Made by a program: the position numbers and the translations under genes. Below the pieces are notes generated by a model. It did no database searches, was not told the origin of the DNA, and saw only the letters and a list, made by a program, of their open reading frames with translations. Below, one piece after another: positions 1 through 7,261 of a stretch of DNA of 12,810 bases (its first letter is position 1; each line of letters starts with the position of its first letter). This DNA is from Alphaproteobacteria bacterium (GTDB lineage Bacteria > Pseudomonadota > Alphaproteobacteria > Sphingomonadales > Emcibacteraceae), in contig NVTJ01000060.1 of NCBI GenBank assembly GCA_002401545.1, positions 3,503 to 16,312 on the forward strand, in the 5' to 3' direction.

Positions 1-762
1 CGCGGATTAATGGCGTTGGAGATTCTCAATAGTCGCAAGGCAATGACGGTTGCTGAAATGGCCCGCGAGATCGGGCTTCCCCGGACCACAACTTTCCGTA
101 TTCTTGAAAATCTGGTATCTTTTGGTTATTTGCGGCGCGGTGATAAAAAAGGCCGTTACCGGCTGACCATTCGCGTGCGAAACCTGGCATCTGGTTTTAA
201 TGAGGATGCCTGGCTTAGCGAAATTGTAAAGCCCCTGACCATTGAATTATCCAAAATTGTTATCTGGCCGGTTTCCATCATGTCCCCGCGCAATGTGCGC
301 ATGTCTTTGCGTTTCACCACGGATTCCGACAGCCCCCTGTCCCTTGATTATTATAGCGAGGGTCTGAGGCTGCCCATTCTTTCAACCGCATCAGGCCATG
401 TCTATCTGTCTTACTGCAGCATAACAGAGCGGGAGATTGTCCTTTCCGCCCTGGCCCATGAAAAACCGGATGAGACCAACATGCTGGCCAACAGCCCGGG
501 CACCATTGAAAAGCTCATCGAAACAACCCGGAAAAATGGTTTTGCCATAAATATCCGCTCGCCCAGAACCAAAGAACCGGGCAAGACAAATACCATCGCC
601 TTGCCCATTATGCGAAACAACCAGTTTCTCGCCGCCGTTGCCATGCGTTATTTCTCCGTTGCCATGACCACGACAGAACTGAAAGAAAGATATTTGCCCA
701 CCCTGATAAAAATCCGGGATCAGATGGAAGAAGAACTGGCCGCCGCAGACCATATCATATAA
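1..762 (+). CDS. IclR-family transcriptional regulator, MhpR-like (5' partial)
   Basis: Cytoplasmic DNA-binding regulator of the IclR family. Counting from the Met at nt 10, a winged helix-turn-helix spans about residues 13-42 (VAEMAREIGLPRTTTFRILE) and a wing follows to about residue 55. The effector-binding domain runs from about 65 to 245. The stretch YRLTIRVRNLASGF...AWLS...IWPVSI closely follows what I recall of MhpR, the activator of 3-phenylpropionate catabolism in E. coli. Codons 1-9 are open in frame and encode R-G-L, which matches the conserved RGL before the helix-turn-helix in that family. The true start is therefore probably upstream of the window, with perhaps 15-25 residues missing. 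It converges on the RND permease gene with a 17-bp gap and no clear terminator. Family members usually sense aromatic acids or related catabolites. Which genes it controls here is unknown; the catabolic operon at 7262 is one candidate. Confidence 0.88.
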   Translation, partial: RGLMALEILNSRKAMTVAEMAREIGLPRTTTFRILENLVSFGYLRRGDKKGRYRLTIRVRNLASGFNEDAWLSEIVKPLTIELSKIVIWPVSIMSPRNVRMSLRFTTDSDSPLSLDYYSEGLRLPILSTASGHVYLSYCSITEREIVLSALAHEKPDETNMLANSPGTIEKLIETTRKNGFAINIRSPRTKEPGKTNTIALPIMRNNQFLAAVAMRYFSVAMTTTELKERYLPTLIKIRDQMEEELAAADHII

Positions 763-779
763 CGACAGCATATTATCCG

Positions 780-3700
780 TTACATCAAATCACTCTTAAG
801 AGGTTTGCGGGAAATCTTATTTTTAACCCGGACCTTGAAATTTGCCAGCATCACATAGAGATTTGGCACCAGAATCAATGTGACAAACGAAGACAGCGCA
901 ACACCAAAAGCCAGAGATACCGCCATGGGTATCAGAAATTGCGCCTGTTTGCTTTCTTCCGATATGATCGGCATCAGGCCAATGAAAGTTGTAAGCGTGG
1001 TCAGCAATATGGGGCGGAACCGGCTGGCGGCGGCCTTGATGACCGCATCAATGGTCTTTTCGCCTCTGGCGACCATTTGATTGATATAATCAATGAGCAC
1101 CAGATTATCATTGACCACAACCCCCGCCGTCGCCACAACCCCGAGAAACGAGAACATTGAAAACGGCAGATCAAAAACCATATGGCCCAATATGGACCCC
1201 AGATAACCAAACGGAATTGCCGTCATCACCAGCAAGGGCTGGGAATAGGACTTGAAAGCCACCGCAATCAGGGCATAAATCGCCAGAAAAGCCATCGCCG
1301 TATTGCGCAGAAGCCCGGCCTGAAATGTTTTAACCTCTTTTTGATCCCCCTCAAGAAGAAATTCCAGATCAGGATATTTCGCCTGCAAGGCCGGAATGAT
1401 ATTCTGTTCAACCTTGCGGATCACTTCCTGGGCATTTGTTATCTGCTTGTCAACATCACCGGTTACTTCCACAACACGCCGTCGGTTCAGGCGCCGGATT
1501 TCTGTGGCCCCCTGTTCAAAATGTATGTCCGCAACCGTCTCAAAAGGAACCTGTTCACCGGTGGATGTCCTGATCCGCATGGATTTCAGGGTTTCCAGTG
1601 ACTGCCGCAAAGCCAGCGGATAACGAACCATAACCTTCACATCATCTTTACCGCGCGGGATACGCTGAACTTCCTCACCGAAAAACCCCTGCCGCACCTG
1701 ACGGGCCAGGTCACGGGTCGTAACCCCCATGATTTCCGCCTCATCTTTCAGGTCAATGACCATCTCCTGCCGGGCGGAACGCAGGGTGTCGCCGATATCC
1801 GACACCCCGGCAAATTTTGCCAGTTCCGCCGCCAAATCCTTCGTTGCCGCCTCCAGCGTCCGTCTGTTGTTGCTGGCCAGAACAAAATTCAACGGCTTGT
1901 TCCGGGACCTGATCTGATAGCGCAAGTCAAATTGTTTGGCGTCAGGTATATCGCCGATAAACTGGCGCCAGCGCCGGGAAATCTCAGCAATATCCACCGA
2001 CCTGTCTTCCACCGCCAAAAGATCAATGAAAACCTGTACTTTATTGCCCTGAACAAAGGTCTGTATATTTTTTACCGGGTTTTTTTCATGTTCCTCCGCG
2101 CCCTCAAAATCAGCCTGTGATAATAGTGTCGCGGCTTTCTCAACCTGCCTCATGACCTTTGTTGCCCGGTCAAAGGAGATACCATCGGTCAGGGTCAGGT
2201 CGGCGATAATATAGTCACCGGGGATGACCGGGAAGAAATCCTGCCGCACCCAGCCCCCCTGAACAAAAGAAAATAATATCATCCAAAACGCGACAAACGC
2301 CGACAAAGTCACATAGCGCCGGCTCAGGGATTTCTTGAGAAAAGGCATATAATATGTGACAATTAATTTCTTTAACAGCCCGGAGACCGCCCGACGAATT
2401 TTCCGCAAACCCCGGGTGATGATGCCTTTTGCTTCACCGGGCGGTTTCATATGAGCCAAATGCGACGGTAAAATAAAAAAGGCTTCAATCAGGGAAAATG
2501 TCAGGGCCAGAATAACCACAATCGGCAGGGGTTTCATCACCGCAGCGGCAAGGCCATCGAGAAATAATATGGGAGAAAAGGCAACCATGGTTGTCAAGGC
2601 GGCAAACATAACGGGTTTTGAAACGTTCGTCGCGCCATAAGTGGCGGCCTCCAGCCCCTTCATGCCACCTTCCTGACTGGTATGCACGCTCTCCCCGATG
2701 ATGATCGCATCATCAACAACAATACCCAGCACCAGAATGAAAGCAAAAAGAGTGAGCATATTCAGCGATACCTCCATCAGGGGCAATAGCCACAAGGCCC
2801 CCATGAAAGAGGTGATAATGCCGCCGCAAACCCAAAAGGCGATAGCAGGCCGCAGAAACAGCATCAACAGGGAAAAAACAAGTATCAGACCATAGATGCC
2901 GCTTGATAACAGAATATTGACCCGTCCCTTGAAGGTAAAGGACAAATCCAGCCAGGATACGAGAGTAACCCCGTCCGGCAGGAAGGCGCCACTACCGGCT
3001 ATATAATCCCGAACCTCTTTTGTGACAGCGACCACATCAGGTGCCGTTGTCACCCGGACATCAATAAGAATTGCCGGTTTATTGTTAAACCGGGCCAGCA
3101 CCAGATCCTCTTCAAAGCCATCGATCACCTGAGCCACATCCCCCAGAAGCACCTTGGTTCCGTCCAGTTGTTTCAAAAGCGTGATATTCTGGAAATCATG
3201 GGCATTATAGGCCTGTGACTTGGTCCTGAGCGTCATGTCCCCAGCTCTGGCCCTGATGGTTCCTGCGGGCATATTCAGGGAGGACTGGCGCACCGCCTCA
3301 ACCACGGCATCAAATGTCAGACCATAACGTCTGAGGGCCACTTCGGAAACTTCGAGAGCCATCTCATAAGGCCGATCACCTTTCATGTCAGCAAAATCAA
3401 CGCCGGGCAGGGCCGCCAGATCGTCGCGCACCCTCTGGGCAATGACTTTCAGCGATTTCTCATCCGTGTCCGCCAGCACCGCCACCTGAATAACACGTTC
3501 CTTGAATTTGATCACCCTGACACTTGGCCGCTCACCTTCCTGGGGAAAGGTATTGATGGCGTCTACCTGTATCTTTATCTCGTTAAGAACCTTTTGCAAA
3601 TCATAACCGACCGCGATTTCTGCCTGAATAACCCCGCGCCCCTGTGTGGCAATGGAATTGATATTGATGATGCCCTCTATCTCACGAATGGCTTCTTCAA

Positions 3701-3902
3701 CACGAATGGATATGCGGTCTTCCACCTCCACCGGATCAGCGCCGAGATAAACCACAGACACCTCAATAAATTTTGCCGGCATTGACGGCATAATCTCACG
3801 GTTCAGAGTGGACAGGCTCATGAAACCACCAAAAATAATGGCAAACATCATTAAATTAGCGGCGACAGGATTACTGGCAAACCAGTTTATCAGGCCCTTC
3901 AT
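780..3902 (-). CDS. RND efflux permease (AcrB/HAE1-like inner-membrane subunit)
   Basis: Inner-membrane proton-driven pump of the resistance-nodulation-division superfamily, expected to be a trimer exporting drugs or hydrophobic compounds through the adjacent adaptor and an outer-membrane channel. At 1040 aa it is full length. TM1 lies at about residues 11-30. It is followed by a large periplasmic loop, TM2-6 at about 330-480, a second periplasmic loop, and TM8-12 at about 865-1010. The TM4 proton-relay pair is present (LGIVVDDAIIIGE, D397 and D398). In TM10 the position of the AcrB relay lysine falls in VVVNDN (about 928-933), so Lys is replaced by Asn/Asp; this is a subfamily-type variant rather than a broken gene. 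The start ATG (3902-3900) overlaps the TGA of the adaptor gene (3901-3899) as ATGA, so translational coupling is likely. No TolC-like outer-membrane gene is in the window. Substrate unknown. Confidence 0.95.
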   Translation of the reverse strand: MKGLINWFASNPVAANLMMFAIIFGGFMSLSTLNREIMPSMPAKFIEVSVVYLGADPVEVEDRISIRVEEAIREIEGIININSIATQGRGVIQAEIAVGYDLQKVLNEIKIQVDAINTFPQEGERPSVRVIKFKERVIQVAVLADTDEKSLKVIAQRVRDDLAALPGVDFADMKGDRPYEMALEVSEVALRRYGLTFDAVVEAVRQSSLNMPAGTIRARAGDMTLRTKSQAYNAHDFQNITLLKQLDGTKVLLGDVAQVIDGFEEDLVLARFNNKPAILIDVRVTTAPDVVAVTKEVRDYIAGSGAFLPDGVTLVSWLDLSFTFKGRVNILLSSGIYGLILVFSLLMLFLRPAIAFWVCGGIITSFMGALWLLPLMEVSLNMLTLFAFILVLGIVVDDAIIIGESVHTSQEGGMKGLEAATYGATNVSKPVMFAALTTMVAFSPILFLDGLAAAVMKPLPIVVILALTFSLIEAFFILPSHLAHMKPPGEAKGIITRGLRKIRRAVSGLLKKLIVTYYMPFLKKSLSRRYVTLSAFVAFWMILFSFVQGGWVRQDFFPVIPGDYIIADLTLTDGISFDRATKVMRQVEKAATLLSQADFEGAEEHEKNPVKNIQTFVQGNKVQVFIDLLAVEDRSVDIAEISRRWRQFIGDIPDAKQFDLRYQIRSRNKPLNFVLASNNRRTLEAATKDLAAELAKFAGVSDIGDTLRSARQEMVIDLKDEAEIMGVTTRDLARQVRQGFFGEEVQRIPRGKDDVKVMVRYPLALRQSLETLKSMRIRTSTGEQVPFETVADIHFEQGATEIRRLNRRRVVEVTGDVDKQITNAQEVIRKVEQNIIPALQAKYPDLEFLLEGDQKEVKTFQAGLLRNTAMAFLAIYALIAVAFKSYSQPLLVMTAIPFGYLGSILGHMVFDLPFSMFSFLGVVATAGVVVNDNLVLIDYINQMVARGEKTIDAVIKAAASRFRPILLTTLTTFIGLMPIISEESKQAQFLIPMAVSLAFGVALSSFVTLILVPNLYVMLANFKVRVKNKISRKPLKSDLM

Positions 3903-5098
3903 GGGTTATCCTCCTGAATAGCCTCTAGGCTCCATTTTACCTTTATCCCTTCAATCAGAATCTCAAGGGGAGATGTATTAACCCGGTCGCCATCACGCAG
4001 ACCCCGGACAATAATCTGTTGCGGCGTTGAGTGAATGATATCTATGTCCCGTGACCTCAGCCGGTCATCCTCATCAACAAGAACGACCTGGGTCTGGTTA
4101 TGCAGCGCCGACCTTGGCAGCATGAAAACATCCTGCATTTCCTTGCCCGGTATCTCCACCTCGACAAAAAGCCCATTCAGCAGTGGTGCCCCGCCGTCCT
4201 GAACCCGGTAGGGGTTTTCCACTTCAACAATGACACTCAACATACGGCTATTCAGATCCACGGTTCCCGCCACCCTGACAATATTGCCCCGCCAGCTTCT
4301 GCGTTTTCCACCAACAGAAGCAAATAACCTGACCTCCACCACCTTTTGCACCGACTTTTCACCAGCATAGACAAACTGCAAATCGAGTTTGCCCAATTCC
4401 CCATCCGTCAGGGGCAACAGAATTTCTGCAATATCTGTGGAATAAAGCACGGCAAGATTATTGCCCAGCGAAACATATTGACCAATATCAGTCTTCTTTT
4501 CTTCGATGCGGCCATCAAAAGGCGCCTTGAGAATGGTCCGTTCAAGGTCCAGCAATGCCCGGTCCAGATCTGCTTCGGCAGAAGCCAGTTTCGCCCGCGC
4601 ACTTTCCATCTGTGGCTCCCGCAATACCAGCGCCGATGCCTCCCCTCCGCCCAGTTCCTCCCATTCGGTTCTGGCCAGTTCCGCCTCGGCCTGCTCAAGG
4701 ACAAGCAGATTACGGGCATCGGCAACACTGGCCCGCGTGCGGGCAACCGCAAACTCATAATTTCGGGGGTCAACACGCAGGAGCGTTTCGCCTTCTCTGA
4801 ACAGGCCGCCTTCGGCAAAATTCGGGGAAATCCATATGACCTTGCCCGCGATCTCCGGCACCAGATCTATCTGCTGCTTGGCTTTAACGGTACCCTGAGC
4901 ATGAATGACCGGCCGAAAGGATGTTCTTTTCGCCACAATTCCCCTGATTGTGGTCATGGTTTTCAGGGCAGTGGTGGTTGCCACAACGGGACGGGAATTA
5001 CGGATCGCGCTGCTGATAACTAGCCCCGCCCCTATGACCAGCAACGGAAGCACCCATTTTAATATTTTTTTAAATAAATCGTTTTTTCTTATGATCAT
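3899..5098 (-). CDS. RND periplasmic adaptor (HlyD/MFP family)
   Basis: Membrane fusion protein that links the inner-membrane RND pump to an outer-membrane channel. It has 399 aa. A positively charged N-terminus (KNDLFKK) precedes one hydrophobic segment at about residues 14-31 and there is no lipobox cysteine, so it is probably anchored by an uncleaved helix. The split lipoyl-like domain is visible: first half about 69-111 (IDLVPEIAGKVIWI...GETLLRVDP), second half about 189-222 (ILKAPFDGRIEEKKTDIGQYV). Between them lies an Ala/Glu/Arg-rich coiled-coil hairpin at about 113-188. Beta-barrel and membrane-proximal domains follow. It is the first gene of the efflux operon and shares a 4-nt ATGA overlap with the permease gene. 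A perfect TATAAT lies about 60 bp upstream. The substrate cannot be predicted from sequence. Confidence 0.93.
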   Translation of the reverse strand: MIIRKNDLFKKILKWVLPLLVIGAGLVISSAIRNSRPVVATTTALKTMTTIRGIVAKRTSFRPVIHAQGTVKAKQQIDLVPEIAGKVIWISPNFAEGGLFREGETLLRVDPRNYEFAVARTRASVADARNLLVLEQAEAELARTEWEELGGGEASALVLREPQMESARAKLASAEADLDRALLDLERTILKAPFDGRIEEKKTDIGQYVSLGNNLAVLYSTDIAEILLPLTDGELGKLDLQFVYAGEKSVQKVVEVRLFASVGGKRRSWRGNIVRVAGTVDLNSRMLSVIVEVENPYRVQDGGAPLLNGLFVEVEIPGKEMQDVFMLPRSALHNQTQVVLVDEDDRLRSRDIDIIHSTPQQIIVRGLRDGDRVNTSPLEILIEGIKVKWSLEAIQEDNP

Positions 5099-5157
5099 TT
5101 TTACCGTCTTTAAGAATTATCCTGTTTATATGCGACAGATTTTTATTTGCACTTTAA

Positions 5158-5188
5158 ATTATACGCATTGAAAGCAAGAGTCATGCGT
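5158..5188 (-). promoter_or_regulatory. Probable promoter and operator of the RND efflux operon
   Basis: Reading on the minus strand, a perfect -10 hexamer TATAAT occupies 5163-5158, about 60 bp before the adaptor start codon. No good TTGACA-like -35 sits at 16-18 bp. Immediately upstream and sharing one base with the -10 is a perfect inverted repeat, ACGCAT-N14-ATGCGT (5188-5163), with half-site centres 20 bp apart, about two helical turns. Another ATGCG half-site lies at 5130-5134. A weak -35 plus a dyad over the core promoter fits a repressor- or activator-controlled efflux operon. This is inference from sequence only. Confidence 0.5.
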
Positions 5189-5326
5189 TCCCCCGACATA
5201 TTACCATAACTGACCATGATGTGGTCGCCGCACGCCGCAGAAGTTACCTACACGGCTTAACCGATACAGGTTTGGGTCGTTTGAATGGATATGGCGTTCC
5301 CTGATCTATGGAAAAATCCAGCCCCT

Positions 5327-5359
5327 GAGATAATAATGAGATAATAATGAGATAATTAC
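5327..5359. repeat. 11-bp tandem repeat, about 2.8 copies
   Basis: Two perfect copies of GAGATAATAAT (5327-5337, 5338-5348) and a third partial copy, GAGATAATTAC (5349-5359). The third unit overlaps the 3' end of the DHA1 exporter gene, whose TAA is at 5358-5356 on the minus strand. The rest of the 257-bp gap down to the adaptor gene holds the promoter above and a 5-bp inverted repeat, GACCA-N5-TGGTC (5212-5226). I see no gene or convincing terminator in it. Confidence 0.85.
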
Positions 5360-6552
5360 GCGGCTTCCCTGACACTAGCATCCTCAATCGTCACCGACCG
5401 CGTCAGCATGACCATCCAGCCAAGGGCAACCACCATAAGGCCCACCCCCGCAAGATAGGGCAGAGCTTCCCAATAGGCAAACAGGCTACCGGCAAAAAGA
5501 GGACCGACCGAACGACCAAAAGACTGCATTGACTGCACCACCCCCATCACAAGACCCCGCTCCGTCGGTGCCGCCCGGTGTGACACCAGCGCACTCATCC
5601 CCGTCGTGAACAAAGTGGTTCCCACCCCGGTACAGCATAACCCCAGCACAACCCCGTAAGGAACCGGTGTATAGATAATAAGCAAAAGCCCGAAAATCAG
5701 CAGACTCAAAGATATTTTTACCATATTCTTCTCACCAAACGTCTTGGCGAGCCGGCCCACCAGACCGCCCTGTACCGTGGCAATGACCAAGCCGACAACA
5801 ATAAAAATATACCCCATATTCAACGGACCCCAGCCATAGCGGTTGCCCACCAGCAACGGCAATACCGGCTCCATCAGGGCGGCGGTCAGGGACACCATAA
5901 AAATAAAGATACAAAAGCGCGTCATGACAGGATGCAGAACCACCTTTCTCAGGGCTTCAAGGCGGCTCAACCGGATTCTGGATTTCATCTCATCCCGATG
6001 CTCTTTGCTCAAAGTCTCCTTAAAAAAGAAAATGGTCGCCAGCATGGCCAGCGCCACCATGACGGCCGAGGCAATGGAGGGATAATAAATCGATGCGGTT
6101 TCCGGTGTCGCGCCGCCTAAAAACCCGCCGATAGCCGGACCAATGACAAATCCCAGACCAAAGGCCGCCCCCAGAACGCCCATGCCTTTCGCCCTGTTTT
6201 CCGGCGGGGTCAGGTCAGCAACAGCGGCATAGGCCGTGGCAATATTCCCGGCCATAAAACCGGCAAGCAGGCGTGATACCAATATCATCTCAGGTGTTTT
6301 GGCCACGATCATCAACAGATAGGCAAAAAAAGCCCCGGCCATGGAAATCAACAATACCGGCTTGCGGCCAATTCGGTCAGACAACTGACCCCAAAGAGGA
6401 CCGGCAACAAATTGCCCAATGGAATACATGGCAACAATCAGGGTTGCATAGCCTGGACCGGCACCCATATTCTGCAGGACAAACATCACCGTAGGCAATA
6501 AAATTCCAAAGCCGGAAATATCCAGAAGAATAATAAAAAATAAAACTCTCAT
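5356..6552 (-). CDS. MFS drug:H+ antiporter (DHA1, TetA/Bcr-like)
   Basis: Inner-membrane exporter of the major facilitator superfamily with 398 aa and 12 predicted membrane helices. TM1 carries the DHA1 signature LLDISGFGILLP with an acidic residue at D11. Motif A is present in the TM2-3 loop (GQLSDRIGRK, residues 55-64). The antiporter motif C is clear in TM5 (GAAFGLGFVIGPAIGG, about 128-143). This combination is typical of TetA and Bcr/CflA-type drug antiporters. The closest class by eye is TetA-like, but tetracycline export should not be assumed. The chosen start has a good ribosome site (AGGGAA) 7 nt upstream. It is transcribed from its own promoter region (6588-6613) and is separated from the RND operon by 257 bp, so it is probably a separate unit. 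Confidence 0.93.
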   Translation of the reverse strand: MRVLFFIILLDISGFGILLPTVMFVLQNMGAGPGYATLIVAMYSIGQFVAGPLWGQLSDRIGRKPVLLISMAGAFFAYLLMIVAKTPEMILVSRLLAGFMAGNIATAYAAVADLTPPENRAKGMGVLGAAFGLGFVIGPAIGGFLGGATPETASIYYPSIASAVMVALAMLATIFFFKETLSKEHRDEMKSRIRLSRLEALRKVVLHPVMTRFCIFIFMVSLTAALMEPVLPLLVGNRYGWGPLNMGYIFIVVGLVIATVQGGLVGRLAKTFGEKNMVKISLSLLIFGLLLIIYTPVPYGVVLGLCCTGVGTTLFTTGMSALVSHRAAPTERGLVMGVVQSMQSFGRSVGPLFAGSLFAYWEALPYLAGVGLMVVALGWMVMLTRSVTIEDASVREAA

Positions 6553-6587
6553 ATATGGTTCCCTGTTATGGACAAGTCATGACACAC

Positions 6588-6613
6588 CTTATACCAAGCT
6601 GCGAGATCAGCTT
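6588..6613 (-). promoter_or_regulatory. Extended -10 promoter with palindromic operator for the DHA1 exporter
   Basis: On the minus strand an extended -10, TGGTATAAG, occupies 6596-6588. It would start transcription about 28 nt before the ATG. Directly upstream, sharing one base, is a perfect inverted repeat AAGCTG-N6-CAGCTT (6596-6613). This places an 18-bp dyad in the -10/-35 spacer, a classic position for a TetR- or MarR-type repressor operator. The dyad is followed on the plus strand by a short T run, so it could be misread as a plus-strand terminator, but no plus-strand gene precedes it. Confidence 0.5.
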
Positions 6614-6664
6614 TTTTACCCCCTATCCATAAACCCCAATCCCTGTTCTTTCAAGGACATATAT

Positions 6665-6679
6665 CCATAGGGACTATGG
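6665..6679. repeat. Inverted repeat over the stop codon of the small cysteine protein gene
   Basis: Perfect 6-bp arms CCATAG (6665-6670) and CTATGG (6674-6679) around GGA. The arm contains the TAG stop of the upstream minus-strand gene. No T run follows on either strand, so it is not a standard intrinsic terminator. It could slow 3' decay or be chance. Confidence 0.5.
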
Positions 6680-7027
6680 CTGAATATTCTGATAGGCAAT
6701 GACGCAATTTTTGGCCCCGGTATCTTCACATTCTTTTAAAGACCCATATAATTTTGCAGCCACCAACTGCTTTCCGTCCCGGGAAAACGCCAGATCAAAA
6801 ATATATTTTGGCCCCGTCGGCTCAGGATTATGCAGGAAGTCATCAAATTTTATGGCGGAGGAGACACAATGATGCCCCCTATAATTTATCCCCGCCTGCG
6901 GAAACACTGCAATGGCCCGTGCGGCTCTTTCCTCACATTCCCCTAATGTCTCCACCCCGATGAAAGAGGCATCAACCGCCCCTTCACCACCGGTCATCAT
7001 TATCATAAGTATCACTTCTTTTATCAT
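6674..7027 (-). CDS. Hypothetical small four-cysteine protein, possibly exported
   Basis: I do not recognise this 117-aa protein. It begins with a short hydrophobic stretch (MIKEVILMIMM, then GGEGAVDASF) that could be a weak signal peptide cleaved near residues 17-20. It has exactly four cysteines: C31, C54, C100 and C108. C31 and C100 both sit in similar contexts (LGECEERA and LKECEDTG), each followed by a second Cys, which suggests two disulfides (C31-C54, C100-C108) in an oxidising compartment. There are no membrane helices in the mature part. The ribosome site is weak (AAGATAAG). It stands alone: divergent from the oxygenase operon (234 bp between start codons) and 121 bp upstream of the DHA1 exporter, which has its own promoter region. 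The reading frame has normal composition and I judge it real, though without homology evidence. Confidence 0.65.
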   Translation of the reverse strand: MIKEVILMIMMTGGEGAVDASFIGVETLGECEERAARAIAVFPQAGINYRGHHCVSSAIKFDDFLHNPEPTGPKYIFDLAFSRDGKQLVAAKLYGSLKECEDTGAKNCVIAYQNIQP

Positions 7028-7053
7028 TTCTTATCTTTCATAAATAGAGTAAA

Positions 7054-7077
7054 ATAAAGCAACAGATATAAAGCAAC
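7054..7077. repeat. 10-bp direct repeat upstream of the small minus-strand gene
   Basis: Two perfect copies of ATAAAGCAAC (7054-7063 and 7068-7077) separated by AGAT, so the period is 14 bp. They lie 27-50 bp before the start of the 117-aa gene, where its promoter should be. Read on the minus strand each unit is GTTGCTTTAT, and TTGCTT could serve as a poor -35. The remainder of the 234-bp divergent intergenic region (7028-7261) holds the oxygenase promoter and a scatter of short dyads such as CTGATCAG at 7138. Confidence 0.6.
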
Positions 7078-7229
7078 CGCCATTGCCGAAACAATATTTC
7101 TACCGCCACAACCACTTCATGGTCACCCGAATATCGTCTGATCAGGATTCTATCACCGTTTTATGACCAGTATATGGCCATTCCGGCAACTGCCATTTGG
7201 CGCCTGCGGAAAATTAGATCAAAATCCGG

Positions 7230-7257
7230 TGGTATAAAATATTATTTTGGAAGGAAG
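7230..7257 (+). promoter_or_regulatory. Extended -10 promoter and ribosome site of the oxygenase operon
   Basis: TGGTATAAA (7230-7238) matches an extended -10; no good -35 is found 16-18 bp upstream, which suggests activator dependence. The short leader carries AAGGAAG (7251-7257), a strong Shine-Dalgarno placed 4 nt before ATG 7262. That placement fixes the start and excludes the in-frame TTG at 7247, which precedes the ribosome site. Confidence 0.55.
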
Positions 7258-7261
7258 ATTA

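Noticed and set aside
391..771. Minus-strand open frame of 126 aa across the regulator gene
   Set aside because: Antisense shadow of the IclR coding sequence; no family features.
4346..5023. Long plus-strand open frame opposite the adaptor gene (225 aa)
   Set aside because: It lies wholly antisense to a clear HlyD-family gene, has low-complexity composition and no recognisable domain.
5212..5226. GACCA-N5-TGGTC dyad as a terminator for the antiporter gene
   Set aside because: Five-base arms with no T run and more than 120 bp past the stop; too weak to call.
6596..6617. Hairpin plus T run read as a plus-strand intrinsic terminator
   Set aside because: No plus-strand gene precedes it, the stem has only 6 bp and the T run beyond the stem is four bases. 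Its position beside an extended -10 makes an operator more likely.
7181..7229. TTCCG...CGGAA and further CGG/CCG half-sites before the oxygenase promoter
   Set aside because: Arms are only 4-5 bp with irregular spacing; I could not separate them from chance, so no operator was called.
7247..7261. In-frame TTG start five codons before the oxygenase ATG
   Set aside because: The strong Shine-Dalgarno AAGGAAG lies after this TTG and directly before ATG 7262. The family N-terminus (MFxxxWYPA) also begins at the ATG.
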